NCBI GenBank assembly: GCA_964624075.1
Contig: CAZUWH010000004.1
Coordinates: 85,219 to 149,218, forward strand
Direction of reading: 5' to 3'
DNA: 64,000 nucleotides
Source: CAZUWH01 sp964624075
GTDB lineage: Bacteria; Pseudomonadota; Alphaproteobacteria; Rhodospirillales; Rhodospirillaceae
The notes under the pieces: model-generated
What the model was told of the DNA's origin: nothing
Seen by the model: only the letters and a program-made list of their open reading frames with translations
Database searches by the model: none
Translations under genes and position numbers: made by a program
In this document: in pieces, positions 40,690-51,365 of the stretch
Numbering within the stretch: the stretch's first letter is position 1
Layout: the number at the start of each line of letters is the position of its first letter

Positions 40690-40945
40690 TTCATGCCCCC
40701 CTTGATCCTCTCCCGACGGACCCCGTCTCTGAAAAAGACCCCCTCCCTCTGACGGGCAGACTCCCTCCCCCTTGAATCAGGGGAGGGTTGGGATGGGAGG
40801 GATCGAGACGTCTGGTCCCGGCGCGGTGGGGGGATTCGCAACGGTCGCGCCATCGGGCGCACGGGTTGATAAGGTCCAGACGGAACCATCACATCCCCAC
40901 CCCACCCTCCCCCGATCCAAGGGAAAGGGAGTCAGGGGTTCTTAG
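40690..40945 (+). repeat. Family C copy 2 followed by hairpin family B copy 6
   Basis: 40690-40745 contains CCTTGATCCTCTCCCGACGG and ACCCCGT (family C). 40775-40945 contains GGGATCGAGACGTCTGGTCC in broken form, the spacer CGCAACGGTCGCGCCATCGG and the right arm CCAGACGGAACCATCACATC with ACCCTCCCCCGATCC. The same C-then-B order is seen in reverse arrangement at 16185-16430. Confidence 0.75.
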
Positions 40946-41013
40946 AAGTGCCCTTATGATTTCTATCTGGAATCCGTATAACTACCATCATAATTACCGT
41001 CATGCTCGCGCAA

Positions 41014-41053
41014 GCGGGCATCCATGATATGCATGACAAGCATGGATGCCCGC
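41014..41053. repeat. REP-like hairpin upstream of tRNA-Leu region
   Basis: GCGGGCATCCAT (41014-41025) and ATGGATGCCCGC (41042-41053) are perfect 12-bp inverted arms around a 16-nt loop with CATG units. Sequence on both sides (CGCGCAAGCGGGCAT, TTTCACGGGCCTTCCAG) matches the REP-like elements at 10655-10945. Confidence 0.65.
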
Positions 41054-41290
41054 TTTCACGGGCCTTCCAGATTTTTAGAGATCTCCTTGCTGGACTTTGC
41101 CCTCCGCAATTCGGCAATGACTCCTGTCATGAGGATGGTTGATCACAGGGCGGAAGATGGGTACGGAAATGGCGACCAGAGAGGAAGACGTCACCCCCCT
41201 CTCCAATCATCCTGCTGAAAACAGCACCAAACGTTGCAGACGTCACTTCCACCGGCCCTTCCCCCGCAAAGGACAAGGCCCTGGGAAAGG

Positions 41291-41377
41291 TGGTGCCCGC
41301 TGCTGGATTCGAACCAGCAAGGCCCATGGGCCAACGGATTTTAAGTCCGTTGCGTCTACCGATTCCGCCAAGCGGGC
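41291..41377 (-). tRNA. tRNA-Leu(UAA)
   Basis: An 87-nt tRNA with encoded CCA. The acceptor stem GCCCGCT pairs with AGCGGGC, the anticodon loop is CTTAAAA (anticodon TAA) within an ACGGA/TCCGT stem, and there is a class II variable arm (TGGCCCATGGGCCTT). The T arm is CTGGTTCGAATCCAG. All stems are intact, so it should be functional and reads UUA, with UUG by wobble. Confidence 0.97.
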
Positions 41378-41921
41378 AACGGGAGGTAGGCTATCGCCAT
41401 GAACTCGCATGCGTAAGTACACGCGTGCATGCAACTGCCTCAAGCCCTGTCGAGACGCGTCGTCAGACAGATCAGGCGTTCGCCCGACCGACGCGACCGG
41501 CGGTTGGTAACACTTCTGGAAAAAGGAAGACTGACAACTGCAACACTCCCCTTTCTTCCAGGCCTGTCACGAAACGACGACCATGGAATAAAGCTGGTTT
41601 CAGGAGTGATCTTGCCACGCATCTGGATGCCAATCGTCCGGACGGACAGGTATTCTGTTCATGCATGAAAGCAGTCTTCATGGGCCGATCACCGGGTTGA
41701 CAGTTGAAACTATTTCTACTCCATGAGCCTATCTAAGCACTCTAAAAGAGTATATAAACCTCTACATACCACTTTGTCCTGCAGCTCCTGTTTCCGCTGC
41801 GATGCCCATGGCCAAGGCAACAAGTTTCTATCCATGATATGCTACCTAAAGTTTCTATCCCTGATATTCCACCTACTGCCCTCGACCACGGCGCGCTACA
41901 TGACGAACCTATCGTCTCATA
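41378..41921. other. Intergenic, no feature seen
   Basis: The 544 bp between the tRNA and the Spy-like gene turn AT-richer after 41700. Only short overlapping frames without family resemblance occur. The promoter of the tRNA should lie just above 41377. Confidence 0.6.
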
Positions 41922-42530
41922 CTACATATGCGACACATACGGGCTAACTAGTGCATCGGCAGTGGCCTTCTGTTGGTCGGTGAGTTTCTCATGCAGTTTA
42001 CCATAGCTTTCACGCAACGTCTTCACTGCCGCGAAGCGTGCAGCCAACATCGTCTCATGGTGGGCAAGATGATCGGCGAGCGGCATTGTCATAGCCTTGG
42101 CCTTTTCCATCCCCCCCGACTTTCCGTGATCGGCCTTCTTGACGGCTTCGGCCTTCATGCGCGCCATGCCACGCAGCGCTTCGGCAAAGGCGTTCCACAG
42201 AACCGTCTGACTGTCGGTGATGCCGATTTCGGCCTTGAGAAAGGCAATACGACCCTCGATGTGCCTGGACAGATCCCCCCCGGGCATGCCCATGTCGCTC
42301 CGGCCACAGCCACAACCATGGTGACTCATCATGCCCTTGCGGCACATTGTGCCCATCATGCCGCCTTTTCCCATCGCCCCGGACATTCCGTGGACGTCGC
42401 TTGAAGCCGTCGCTTCCCGGTCGGACTGTTCATCGTCGGCGGCAAAGACCCCATTGGTGGCTAGTGGAGAGGCCGCGACAACCACGACACTCAAAAAAGT
42501 GACGCGAAGAATCTTACGCAGAATGTCCAT
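41922..42530 (-). CDS. Spy/CpxP-like periplasmic protein (LTXXQ motif), Met/His-rich
   Basis: A 202-residue protein with a signal peptide (about 1-30, ending near VFAAD). A Met/His/Cys-rich stretch follows (GAMGKGGMMGTMCRKGMMSH, then HGCGCG), suited to binding copper or a similar soft metal. The C-terminal helical part carries the Spy-type repeat with LWNAFAEALRGMA and LTDQQKATADAL. Spy/CpxP proteins are periplasmic chaperones or metal-stress sensors. It is the last gene of the metal-efflux locus and the only intact one. Confidence 0.82.
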   Translation of the reverse strand: MDILRKILRVTFLSVVVVAASPLATNGVFAADDEQSDREATASSDVHGMSGAMGKGGMMGTMCRKGMMSHHGCGCGRSDMGMPGGDLSRHIEGRIAFLKAEIGITDSQTVLWNAFAEALRGMARMKAEAVKKADHGKSGGMEKAKAMTMPLADHLAHHETMLAARFAAVKTLRESYGKLHEKLTDQQKATADALVSPYVSHM

Positions 42531-42646
42531 CGCTGTACTCCTTGATTAGATCTGATCTGAACCAGTTACGAATAAGATACGAACCAAATATGAATGTTGC
42601 ACGAACATCATGGCGAGAGAAATGAGACCGTAAAACGTGTATGTCC

Positions 42647-43412
42647 TCATCGCCCTCGATCATTCCCTGTGCCCGTTGCCATGAGAGGATGCGAGCGAAG
42701 CCGGGGAATTCTTGACCACTGCCAAACCATTGTGGCCGCCTGTATGGCACGGATGTACCTTAGAATGGCTCTTTCCTGGCCTGGTTCGATTCCTTACGGC
42801 TTTGGCATGTCCCCGAACTTCCAATGGCGGCTCCCTGCGCCCCGGGCAATGGCGGACAGGATGGCTCATCACCATGGCTCCTGCCGCCAGCATAGAACGG
42901 ATGCAGGAGCGGCGAGCCTACGTCGGTCCCCCGCAAAGCCATGCCGTGACAGGCGGCGCACAGGGTTTCAAAGACCTGTCGCCCGCCCTTGGCTTCGGCT
43001 GTCAGGGCCGGCGGGGCCAGAGCATTCTGGGTGAAGCGGGCCGAGACCAGCTGGTCATCCACTATCAGCATGAGAACGGCCGTGACCTTGTCGGCCGGTG
43101 CAAGGGGAATGTCTGCCGCCAGAACCGAACCTTGCGCGGTCAGAAGTAGATCATGTTTCCAGCCCCTCGCCAGCGCGGCCGCCTTGCCGGTGAGTCGCTC
43201 CACTGCCACCGGACTGTCCGCATGGTCACGCACCCAGACCCGGATGCTGCTGTCACGCACGGCAAACTCGATTCGCCACGCTCCATCCACCTCCGTCACC
43301 TACCCGCCGAGAAAGCAGAAATGGTGCCGTGCGCCAGGGCAGAATCGGTCGCAGCCGTCACCACGAGTAACAGACCCGTCAGGAGCCCCGTCAGAATAAT
43401 CATCCGTCTCAT
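42647..43412 (-). pseudogene. Periplasmic domain plus cytochrome c protein of the metal locus, decayed
   Basis: The start ATG 43412 overlaps the stop of the RND gene as ATGA. A signal peptide (MRRMIILTGLLTGLLLVVTA) ends near ALAHG. After a shift near 43300 comes a beta-rich domain (GAWRIEFAVRDSSIRVWVRD, APADKVTAVLMLIVDDQL). Next is a cytochrome c domain with one haem site CAACH and LLHPFYAGG. Further shifts and a TAA (42796-42794) precede GIEPGQERAILRYIRAIQAA and the stop at 42647. A fusion of this kind beside a metal RND pump is seen in other Rhodospirillales; the role of the haem domain is not established. Confidence 0.78.
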
Positions 43413-46400
43413 ACCCGCATCTCCATTGGCAGTGTGTCGACAGGACGGGCCGACCATAGCGCTAGCTTTCCTTCCAGTAGAAATCCTACATTTGTGACAA
43501 TCTTATCGAGCAGCATCGAGGAGACTAGGCTGCCAAAGATGACCACCGCAACCGGATGCAGGATCCCCTTGCCCGGGGCATCGCCGGCCGTGATCAGCGG
43601 CACCAGGGCTAGGGCGGCAACCAGCACCGTCATCAGGACCGGTGTCAGCCGTTCGAGCGATCCCTGTGTGATCATGGCCAGCCCGAACGGCTGGCCTTCG
43701 CGCCGCACCAGGTCGATATAGTGCGATACCTTCAGGATGCCGTTACAGGCCATGATCCCGGTCAAGGTGATGAATACGACCACTCTTGCAACCGAAAGGG
43801 GCTGCCATGCAAGCCACAGGGCTGCCACCAACCCCAGCGGCACGTTGGTCATGATGACAAGGGCAAGCACGCCTGAGCCGAAATGGCTGAAGAGGACTAG
43901 GAAGATGCCAACGCAAGACAACACGGCCAGACGGTTTGCCTCCTCCTGGGCCTTGAACTGACCTTCGATGGTGGTGAAAAAGCCCCGCGGCAGAGACAGC
44001 CCGGCCCGAGCCGTACGAATATCATCCACTGTCGTGCCGATGTCGCGCCCCTGCACGTTGGCCAGCGCGACGATGCGCCGCGCGCCGTCGTCCCGGTTGA
44101 TGATGCTGGAACCAACGCTTTCCACCACCTCGGCCACCAGCCCCAGGGACACCTTGCCCGCAGGCGTATCGATGAGAATGGCGGTGGAATCGTCGCTCGC
44201 GCCGTGCCAGTCGTCGGCAAGCCGGATCACCACCCGGCCATTCAGGACTGCTTCCAGAGTACCGGCAAGCTGGTTCAGGCTGAGATCGAACTTGAGGGCA
44301 TCGTTCCGATCAAGGCGAGTCTGAACCTGCGGGATCAATACCTGCTTTTCCACCTGCAGATCCACCACACCCGGGATCACCGCCATCATGGCCCGCACCT
44401 TTTCGGCCGTGGCCCGCAGCAGGTCGAGGTCATGGCCAAAGATCTTGACCGCGATCTCGGCCCGTACCCCCGACAGGAGGTGATTGAGGCGGCGGGAAAT
44501 GGGCTGGCCGATATTGACGGAAACGCCGGGAAGCAGAGCGATCTGTCGGCGCATGTCGGCAAGGATCGCCTCCCACCCGCGGTCGGAGGGCCTGAGATCG
44601 ACATCGATTTCCGACGAATACACGCCCTCGGCATCTTCTTCAGTCCGCCCGGTCGAGAGCACCTCTGGCACGCGGTGCAGCAGGTACTCGGCAAGAGTGC
44701 TGATCCGATCCGACTTGGCAAGCGACGTCCCGGGCGGCAGAAGCAGGCCGACCGTCACCGTCCCTTCGTTGAAAGGTGGCAGAAAGGTACGGCCCAGGAA
44801 CGGTACGGAGGTCGCCGCCCCGAGAACCAGCAGCGCTGCGGATCCGATCACGACGACAGGATGCCAATACGACCATGCAAGCAGTCGGGCGCTCCCCTCC
44901 TTCAGGGTCAGGACCAGCCACGACTCTCCGCCATGAACGGACTTCGCCCCAGGTAGAAGCCAAGCGCACAGGACCGGCGTGGTCGTCAGCGACACCACGA
45001 GCGAGGCCAGAATCGACACTACATAGGTAATCCCGAGTGGCGTGAACAGGTGTCCCTCGATGCCCGACAGGACGAACAGGGGGACGAACACCAAGACGAC
45101 GATGACGGTGGCATACACAATGGAATTGCGAACCTCCCGGGAGTCTGCGAAAACCACTTGCAATGCCGGCCGGGGTACGGCGGCACGGGCATTCTCACGC
45201 AAGCGGCGGAATACGTTCTCGACGTCGATCACGGCATCGTCCACGAGTTCGCCGATGGCAACCGCCAGCCCCCCCAGGGTCATGGTGTTGAGAGACAGGC
45301 CGAAGACGTGAAACACAAGCGCCGTCACCGCAATGGAAAGCAAAATGGCCGTCAGACTGATCACGGTCGTGCGCAGATTCATCAGGAACAGCACCAGCAC
45401 GATGGCCACCAGGATGGCGCCATCGCGCAAGGCTTCCGCGACGTTGCCCACCGCCCACTCAATGAAATCGGCCTGCTTGAACAGAATGCGATCTGCCTTC
45501 ACATCAGGCGGGAGAGCCGGTTGCAACGCGGCCAGGGCTTTTTCCACGGCCCTGGTCAAGGTGAGGGTGTTGGCACCTGGCTGTTTCTGCACGGCTAGAA
45601 TCACCGCCGCCCCCAACCGTACTTCGGCAATCTGTCCCACGGTCACAGCGACACCGTTGCGCCAAGCCACCACGGTGTCGGCCAGATCCTCAAGGCGGGT
45701 TGTCTGTCCCAGATTGCGGATCAGAAACTCCTCTGCCCGCTGATCCGGGAACCCGCCCGTGGTATTGCGGGCAAACCGGACCAGGACCTCTTCAAGATCT
45801 TCAAAGGCCATATCGAAGGCCTTCAGCCGGGCTGGTGAAATCAGCACCTGATACTGCTTGACCTCCCCCCCCGATGGGAACGACCTGGGTAATGCCAGGG
45901 ATGGCCAGCAGCCGCGGCCGGAGTGTCCAACCGGCCAGGGTGCGCATGTCCATGGGTGAGGTCGGGGAATCAACGTCGCCGCCCGCCACGCGTTCGAGTC
46001 CGATCAGCAGGATCTCACCCATGATCGACGGCACCGACCCCATGGCAGGCGTGATCCGTTCCGGCAGCCGCGGGTTCACCGTGCCCAGACGTTCGGCGAC
46101 AAGCTGGCGGTTGCGATAAATGTCGGTCCCCCACGCGAACTCGACAGAGACGACGGAGACGACGGACAGCCCCGCCGCCGAATTGGAATAGACCCGTGTG
46201 ACACCAGGGGCGCCATTCATGGCGGTTTCGATGGGCAGGGTGACGAGCGCTTCAACCTCCTCGGGTGCAAGCCCCTCCGCTTCGGTCATGATGGTGACGG
46301 TGGGGCGGTTCAGGTCAGGAAACACATCCACCGGCAGGCCGGCCAGCATCAAAAGACCATAGACCAGAATGAACAGGGGCCCCGCGCCCACCAGCAGGCG

Positions 46401-46436
46401 GTGCGTCAAGGCCGTGCGAATAATGCGATCGAACAT
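43409..46436 (-). pseudogene. Heavy-metal RND efflux pump (CusA/CzcA family), frameshifted at a C run
   Basis: Two frames make a protein of about 1010 residues. The first (46436-45875) begins [20 protein letters not shown] and has [20 protein letters not shown] and ITQVVPIGG. The second (to 43409) has [20 protein letters not shown], the membrane motif GELVDDAVIDVENVFRRLRE, GRTFLPPFNEGTVTVGLLLP and FGSLVSSMLLDKIVTNVGFL. They join at a run of eight C (45865-45872). Apart from that the gene is uninterrupted over 3 kb, so this may be a sequencing error or slippage. CusA-type pumps export Cu, Ag or divalent metals with an adaptor and an outer-membrane channel. No channel gene is seen. Confidence 0.9.
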
Positions 46437-46448
46437 GGTTTCCCCTCA

Positions 46449-47560
46449 TTACCGCATGGCCTTGAGCTGGGCCACACCCTGGACCGCCACATCTTCGCCC
46501 GCCGCACCAATCAGGGCCAAGGGAAAGACTCGAGCCGGCCCGGATGCGATCGGCGAGCGTCAGGTCATAGAGCACCACCTCCACCCGTACCCTGGCAGGA
46601 TCGACAAGCTCGATCAGGGTATCCTGCGGACCGACCACCTCCCCGGGCACGATATGGACGTCGCCTGTCTGTCCCTCTACCGGCACTGTCAACAGTTCGC
46701 ACCCCAGAACCGTACCGCTGATCTGGTCCCTGGCCTTGTGCAGACGGGCAAGGTCAAGACGGGCGTTCTCGACGTCCTTGCGCGGCACGGTATCCCCCAC
46801 CTGCTGCCATCGGGCGAGCTGACGTTCAAGCTGTGCGATCTCGCTTTCCAACCGGTACATCTCGCCCCACTGGGTGGATCGCTCCACGGATAACAGGTTG
46901 GGATCGAGCACGGCCAGGACCCCACCGGCGTGCACCCACTGGCCTGGCAGGGGAATAGGAAAGTTCGGATCGCGCGAATTACCCGTCCCTGCTGGGCAGG
47001 CTGGATGCGGGCATAGCCGGCCGGATCGGGCGGCACCACCCGCCCAACCAGACGGACCGTCGCAGCGGTTTCGTGCGGACCGGCGCGAACGGTGCGCACA
47101 TCCTGCAGGAACTGACTCTCCTTGCTCACGGGCAGCAGCCGGCCTATGATGCCCCTTCTTGCACAAGGTCAGAGGCAACCGAACCAGAGCCGGCCAGCGG
47201 CGAAGCGGTGGTTGCCCCCTCTCTGTGCACGCCGGCGACCAGAATCAAGTCGGCCGTTTCGCCAACAACGACGGTGACGGTCAGATCTTGTCCCGGCGTC
47301 GCCGGGGCCGTCCAGGGCAGATCGTAGATCCCGGCCGCAACTGCTGTCGCGCTGCCCGTCCAGGACGGGCAACCGGTTGCCTCTCCTGCCTCTGCTGTAA
47401 TGTGGCGCCTCTGCCACCGCCGCATTGGTGTCGCGATCAGCCAGATACAATCGCGTCTTCCGCGCCTGCAGGACGATGACCACTTCGAATAGATCGCCCA
47501 CTGCGGCAAGATTCTTTCTGTCTTTCTGTACAGGCGAACCCTGTCTGCCGTTCCCCCCTT
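46449..47560 (-). pseudogene. RND periplasmic adaptor (membrane fusion protein), several frameshifts
   Basis: Readable pieces in order: DLFEVVIVLQARKTRLYLAD, YDLPWTAPATPGQDLTVTVV, VSKESQFLQDVRTVRAGPHE, VRLVGRVVPPDPAGYARIQP and GQWVHAGGVLAVLDPNLLSV. The hairpin region RLESEIAQLERQLARWQQV follows, then LTVPVEGQTGDVHIVPGEVV, the barrel PARVRVEVVLYDLTLADRI, and the end VQGVAQLKAMR at 46449. At least four shifts separate them and no start is clear. The stop lies 13 bp before the RND pump start. The adaptor links pump and channel, so the pump is without its partner here. Confidence 0.82.
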
Positions 47561-48414
47561 CCCCGACAGGCAGAGGACGGGACTCAGCCCTAGTCCCGAT
47601 GACGGGAGTCAGATGCGGGGAGGGGGAAGCTTGGGCAGGATGGCAAGGGCTATTCGGCCCATCGTATCGGGCGGCACGAGACGGGCGACCTTTGCAGGAG
47701 AGATCAGACCCTGGATACATGTAGTAAGGGTAAGAACTGACACCCCCCCCCGCCACATGAGCAGGGACAATGGTCGAGAGAGAAACTGGCCTGGCACGCC
47801 TCTACCCCTTCTGCTGCCCCGTCTGTCTTCTGGACTGGTAGCCCTAAAACGCCTGAACCGGCAGGAGAGCATGCGGCATGACATGTGTTGCATGGATGTT
47901 GCCGTGAGCGGGGGAAGGTATGTGCGCCTGTGCCAAGCCGAAACCTTCCCCCCACGGCCCGAAGAGCAGCGCAGAAAAGCCGATTACCGCGATCACCTGC
48001 CTGACAAGCGCAACCGCAACCACCGTACCCTTCCCTCTTCAACCACGTGGGCTCCTCCCCCCTTCCCCTCTCTCCCTCCCCCTTGAGGAGTCGGGGCAGG
48101 GATGATGGGAAAGCCTCAAGATGGACAGGGTTCCCTCTGTTGATACACAAATCGCGGGGCACGGGAATCACTCCCCACGAACTTGAACCTCCCCCTCAAA
48201 GAGCAGGTTCTCCAGACGTGTTCAGGTTTCCCCCCTCTTCCGAAAGAACGTGTTATGACCGTTTTCCATCCTGGCATCCTCGCCAACGCCACAGCCGGGT
48301 GTCAAAACCTGTCACCCTGTCATTCCAGGGTACGGCATCAAGGTTAACGAAAAGTATACCATCCTCAACTTTTTTTGCTCCCCTTGTACAACTTCTCTTT
48401 CCCTCTGGTACCTC
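47561..48414. other. Intergenic, repeat-rich, no gene seen
   Basis: About 850 bp lie between the metal locus and degP. Short GC-rich units of the CCTTCCCCTCTCTCCC type are frequent (48050-48090), with polypyrimidine runs (47742-47751). The frames on both strands lack family resemblance. An outer-membrane channel gene, expected next to a metal RND pump, is not recognisable. Confidence 0.6.
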
Positions 48415-49947
48415 TCACTTCCTACTAGCCTTGCCGATCTTGACCAGAACGAACCGCAGGCCGCTACTGTTGGCCACCCACAGGAGAACCGTTTTGCGAT
48501 TGGATTTGATGGCCGCCTCCACGTGCCGCTTGATGTCCGCAGGCGTCGCAACCTCGTTCTGATTGATTTCAACGATCACATCCCCTGGACGCAGGCCCTT
48601 TTCCTCCGCGTTGGAACCGCTTTCCACAGCCGCCACGACAATGCCTCGCACTCCTTCCGGCAAGGTGTACTGACGGCGTACCTCCGCCGACAAGGGCATA
48701 AGAGTCAAGCCCAGTTCGGCCACCCTGGTCTGGCCCGGTCTGGCCTTGTCACTCCTGGACGGTTCACGCGCCTCCTCTTCGGTCTGCTGTTCGCCATCCT
48801 CCATCTCGGCGACTGTGATCTTGAGCGCAAGCTCCCTCCCCTCACGAAACACGGTCATGTCCACAGTCTTGCCGCTCGGGGTTTCCGCTACAAGGCGTGG
48901 CAGGCGCCGGTGGTCTTCCACGGGGCGGCCATCGAACGTCAGCACGACGTCCCCCGCCTTGACGCCCGCCTGAACAGCAGGACTGCTCTCGATGACATTG
49001 GCGACCAGGGCACCAACCGGCTTTGACAGGCCCAGACTCTCGGCGATGTCTTCCGTGACCTCCTGGATATGGACACCGATCCGCCCCCGGCGGGCGCGTC
49101 TGTACTGACGCAGGTCAGCGATCACCATCTTGGCAAGATTCGACGGTATGGCGAAACCAATACCGATATTGCCACCTGTACGAGAATAGATGGCGGTGTT
49201 GATGCCGACTACCTGCCCGTCCATGTTGAACAGGGGCCCTCCAGAATTGCCCAGGTTGATGGCGGCATCGGTCTGAAAGAAGTCATCATAAGGACCGTTG
49301 CGCAGATCACGCGCCCGCGCCGAAATGATGCCGGCGGTCACCGATCCCCCCAGCCCATATGGATTGCCAATCGCCAGGGCCCAGTCGCCGACGCGGACCT
49401 TGTCTGAGTCACCAAACGACACGAACGGCAGACGCCGATCGGTCTCCACCTTGAGCAGGGCCAGATCGGTCTTGCCATCCTTGCCGATCAGTTTGGCCTT
49501 GATAGCGGTATTGTCGTGCAGGAGAACGGTGATCTCAACGGCATCGGAAATGACATGGTTATTGGTGACGATGTAACCATTCGCATCGATGATGAAGCCT
49601 GACCCCAGCGAGGTCGCCTTGCGGGGCTGCTGCTGGTCGGAACGCTGGCGATCAAGGAACTCACGGAAGAGCTCTCCGAAGGGAGAACCCGGAGGGAATT
49701 CTGGCAATTCAGGGAGACGTTCCGTGACAGCCTGAGTCGTCGAAATATTGACCACCGCCGGCGACAAGGCTGCTGACAAATCGGCAAAGCTGTCCGGCAC
49801 TCCGCGGGCAAGAGCCGCGTTGCCGCCGACAAGAACCGCGACCATCATGACGGCCACCATCATACACGCCTGCCGTGCCGCGATGATCGCGATGATATTG
49901 CCCTCAAGTCGCCTTACGCCTGCCCACGGGCTGGCCTTTCTGGTCAC
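48415..49947 (-). CDS. degP: DegP/MucD-type periplasmic serine protease
   Basis: A 510-residue protein with a long N-terminal signal or anchor (hydrophobic 28-45, cut near ALARG). The trypsin-like domain has the triad in TNNHVISD (His near 130), TDLALLKVE (Asp near 160) and NLGNSGGPLFNMDG (Ser near 235). Two PDZ domains follow (GRIGVHIQEVTEDIAESLGL; VAELGLTLMPLSAEVRRQYT). It degrades or refolds misfolded envelope proteins. It is last in the hflK-hflC-DUF2065-degP operon. Intact, in contrast to its left neighbours. Confidence 0.94.
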   Translation of the reverse strand: MTRKASPWAGVRRLEGNIIAIIAARQACMMVAVMMVAVLVGGNAALARGVPDSFADLSAALSPAVVNISTTQAVTERLPELPEFPPGSPFGELFREFLDRQRSDQQQPRKATSLGSGFIIDANGYIVTNNHVISDAVEITVLLHDNTAIKAKLIGKDGKTDLALLKVETDRRLPFVSFGDSDKVRVGDWALAIGNPYGLGGSVTAGIISARARDLRNGPYDDFFQTDAAINLGNSGGPLFNMDGQVVGINTAIYSRTGGNIGIGFAIPSNLAKMVIADLRQYRRARRGRIGVHIQEVTEDIAESLGLSKPVGALVANVIESSPAVQAGVKAGDVVLTFDGRPVEDHRRLPRLVAETPSGKTVDMTVFREGRELALKITVAEMEDGEQQTEEEAREPSRSDKARPGQTRVAELGLTLMPLSAEVRRQYTLPEGVRGIVVAAVESGSNAEEKGLRPGDVIVEINQNEVATPADIKRHVEAAIKSNRKTVLLWVANSSGLRFVLVKIGKASRK

Positions 49948-50192
49948 GTCATCGTCTCCTGCTGTCCTTGGTGTCGATTCTCAAACCTTACACGGATCCC
50001 GAAAAATTCGTGAATGGCAAAGGGCAGGCGTCCCGCCCAACCCGACACACGGGCGGAAGGCCCACGTTTCAAAGCATGCAAGGCATATCAGACGTGTTCA
50101 AACCACCCTGCCACGCCCGTTTCCAGTATGTAGTCCAGATCAGTCACCGTTTTCAACGGAAACGTTTACTGCCAGGGCTTCCCCCGCTACAG

Positions 50193-50384
50193 TCAGATCC
50201 ACCGCCGTATGATCCAGATCAGGACCACCCCGACAGTTGCCATCAGAACACCGAACAGCCGCAACTTTTCATGTGGAAAGGCAATTGCTTTCTCAATCAT
50301 TAGTTTCACTGTTTTCGGCATGATGGCATAGACCATCCCCTCGATGACCAGAACCAGAGCCAGGGCCGTTAGGAAATCGTTCAT
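50193..50384 (-). CDS. DUF2065 family small membrane protein
   Basis: A 63-residue protein with two hydrophobic helices (about 5-22 and 42-60): ALALVLVIEGMVYAIMP and LRLFGVLMATVGVVLIWIIR. This is the DUF2065 family, found regularly between hflC and degP in alphaproteobacteria and next to hflC in others. It may be part of the HflKC complex; its function is unknown. It starts 87 bp after hflC. Confidence 0.88.
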   Translation of the reverse strand: MNDFLTALALVLVIEGMVYAIMPKTVKLMIEKAIAFPHEKLRLFGVLMATVGVVLIWIIRRWI

Positions 50385-50471
50385 CGGTTTGACACAGGTT
50401 TTTTCGGAGGAAAGAGGAGCCCTAACGAACGCACGCCTTGCAGAATGCCCCTGTCCTTCAGCGTCTTGTCA

Positions 50472-51365
50472 TCACCTCGGCACAGCCGCCCCCTCCCCTT
50501 TTACCTGGCGGGCTATGTTCATATAGTGCAACAGATCGGAACTTGGAGAGAGCACCCATGTCGCCTCCCCCAATGAAGACCGGTAGAACTGCAAGGCACG
50601 ATAGAAATCATAGAAACGGATATCGCGGCTGTTGGCTTCGGCCCAGATCCGGAACGCTTCCCCCTCCCCCTCGCCGCGCAGAATTTGCGCTTTTTTCTGC
50701 GCCTCGGCCAGCAGCACCACCTTCTCGCGGTCGGCGCGTGCGCGGATCTGCTGGGCCAGCTCCTGTCCCTGGGCGCGGGCTTCGCGGGCCTCGCGCTCAC
50801 GTTCCGATTTCATGCGGGCATAAATGGCCTGGCTAGTTTCGTCAGGAAGATCGGCCCGTCGAATCCGGACATCCGTTACATCAACCCCAAGCGCCTGCGC
50901 TTCCGTATTCACCCGTTCGCGAATTTGATTCATGATGGCGTTCCGCTCCGCCGACAGCAATGTCGGGAGTGTGACATTGCCAAGCACACGTCGCGTCGTG
51001 GAGGTAATGATGGCCCCCAGCCGCGATCTGGCCTGTGTCTCACTGTTGACAGTCTTGTAGAAGCTGAGTGGATCGGCGATGCGGAAACGGGTAAAGGTAT
51101 CGACCTCAATCCGCTTCTGATCAGCCAGGATCACCCGTTCAGCCGGAGGATCCAGATCTAGTATCCGTTTGTCATAAAGGACCACGTTCTGGACCATAGG
51201 CACTTTGACGTGCAATCCAGACTCATTGATAACCCGGCGCGGATCACCAAACTGCATGACAATCGCTTGGGCAGTCTGGTGGACGACGAACAGGCTGTCA
51301 TACAGCACGAACAGAGCCACAACGACGACTATTCCGAGCAGGGCGAGCATGTTCCGTTTCATCAC
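50472..51365 (-). CDS. hflC: HflC, SPFH-domain regulator of FtsH
   Basis: A 297-residue protein with an N-terminal membrane helix (6-24) and an SPFH/prohibitin domain (VHQTAQAIVMQFGDPRRVIN, then DKRILDLDPPAERVILADQK). A charged helix follows (REREAREARAQGQELAQQI). With HflK it forms a large inner-membrane complex around FtsH and tempers its protease activity. The start overlaps the hflK stop by 4 bp (ATGA). Intact. Confidence 0.95.
   Translation of the reverse strand: MMKRNMLALLGIVVVVALFVLYDSLFVVHQTAQAIVMQFGDPRRVINESGLHVKVPMVQNVVLYDKRILDLDPPAERVILADQKRIEVDTFTRFRIADPLSFYKTVNSETQARSRLGAIITSTTRRVLGNVTLPTLLSAERNAIMNQIRERVNTEAQALGVDVTDVRIRRADLPDETSQAIYARMKSEREREAREARAQGQELAQQIRARADREKVVLLAEAQKKAQILRGEGEGEAFRIWAEANSRDIRFYDFYRALQFYRSSLGEATWVLSPSSDLLHYMNIARQVKGEGAAVPR

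Noticed and set aside
47613..48086. 157-residue plus-strand frame, candidate outer-membrane channel gene
   Set aside because: No signal peptide, no TolC-like repeats, and it runs through polypyrimidine repeats.
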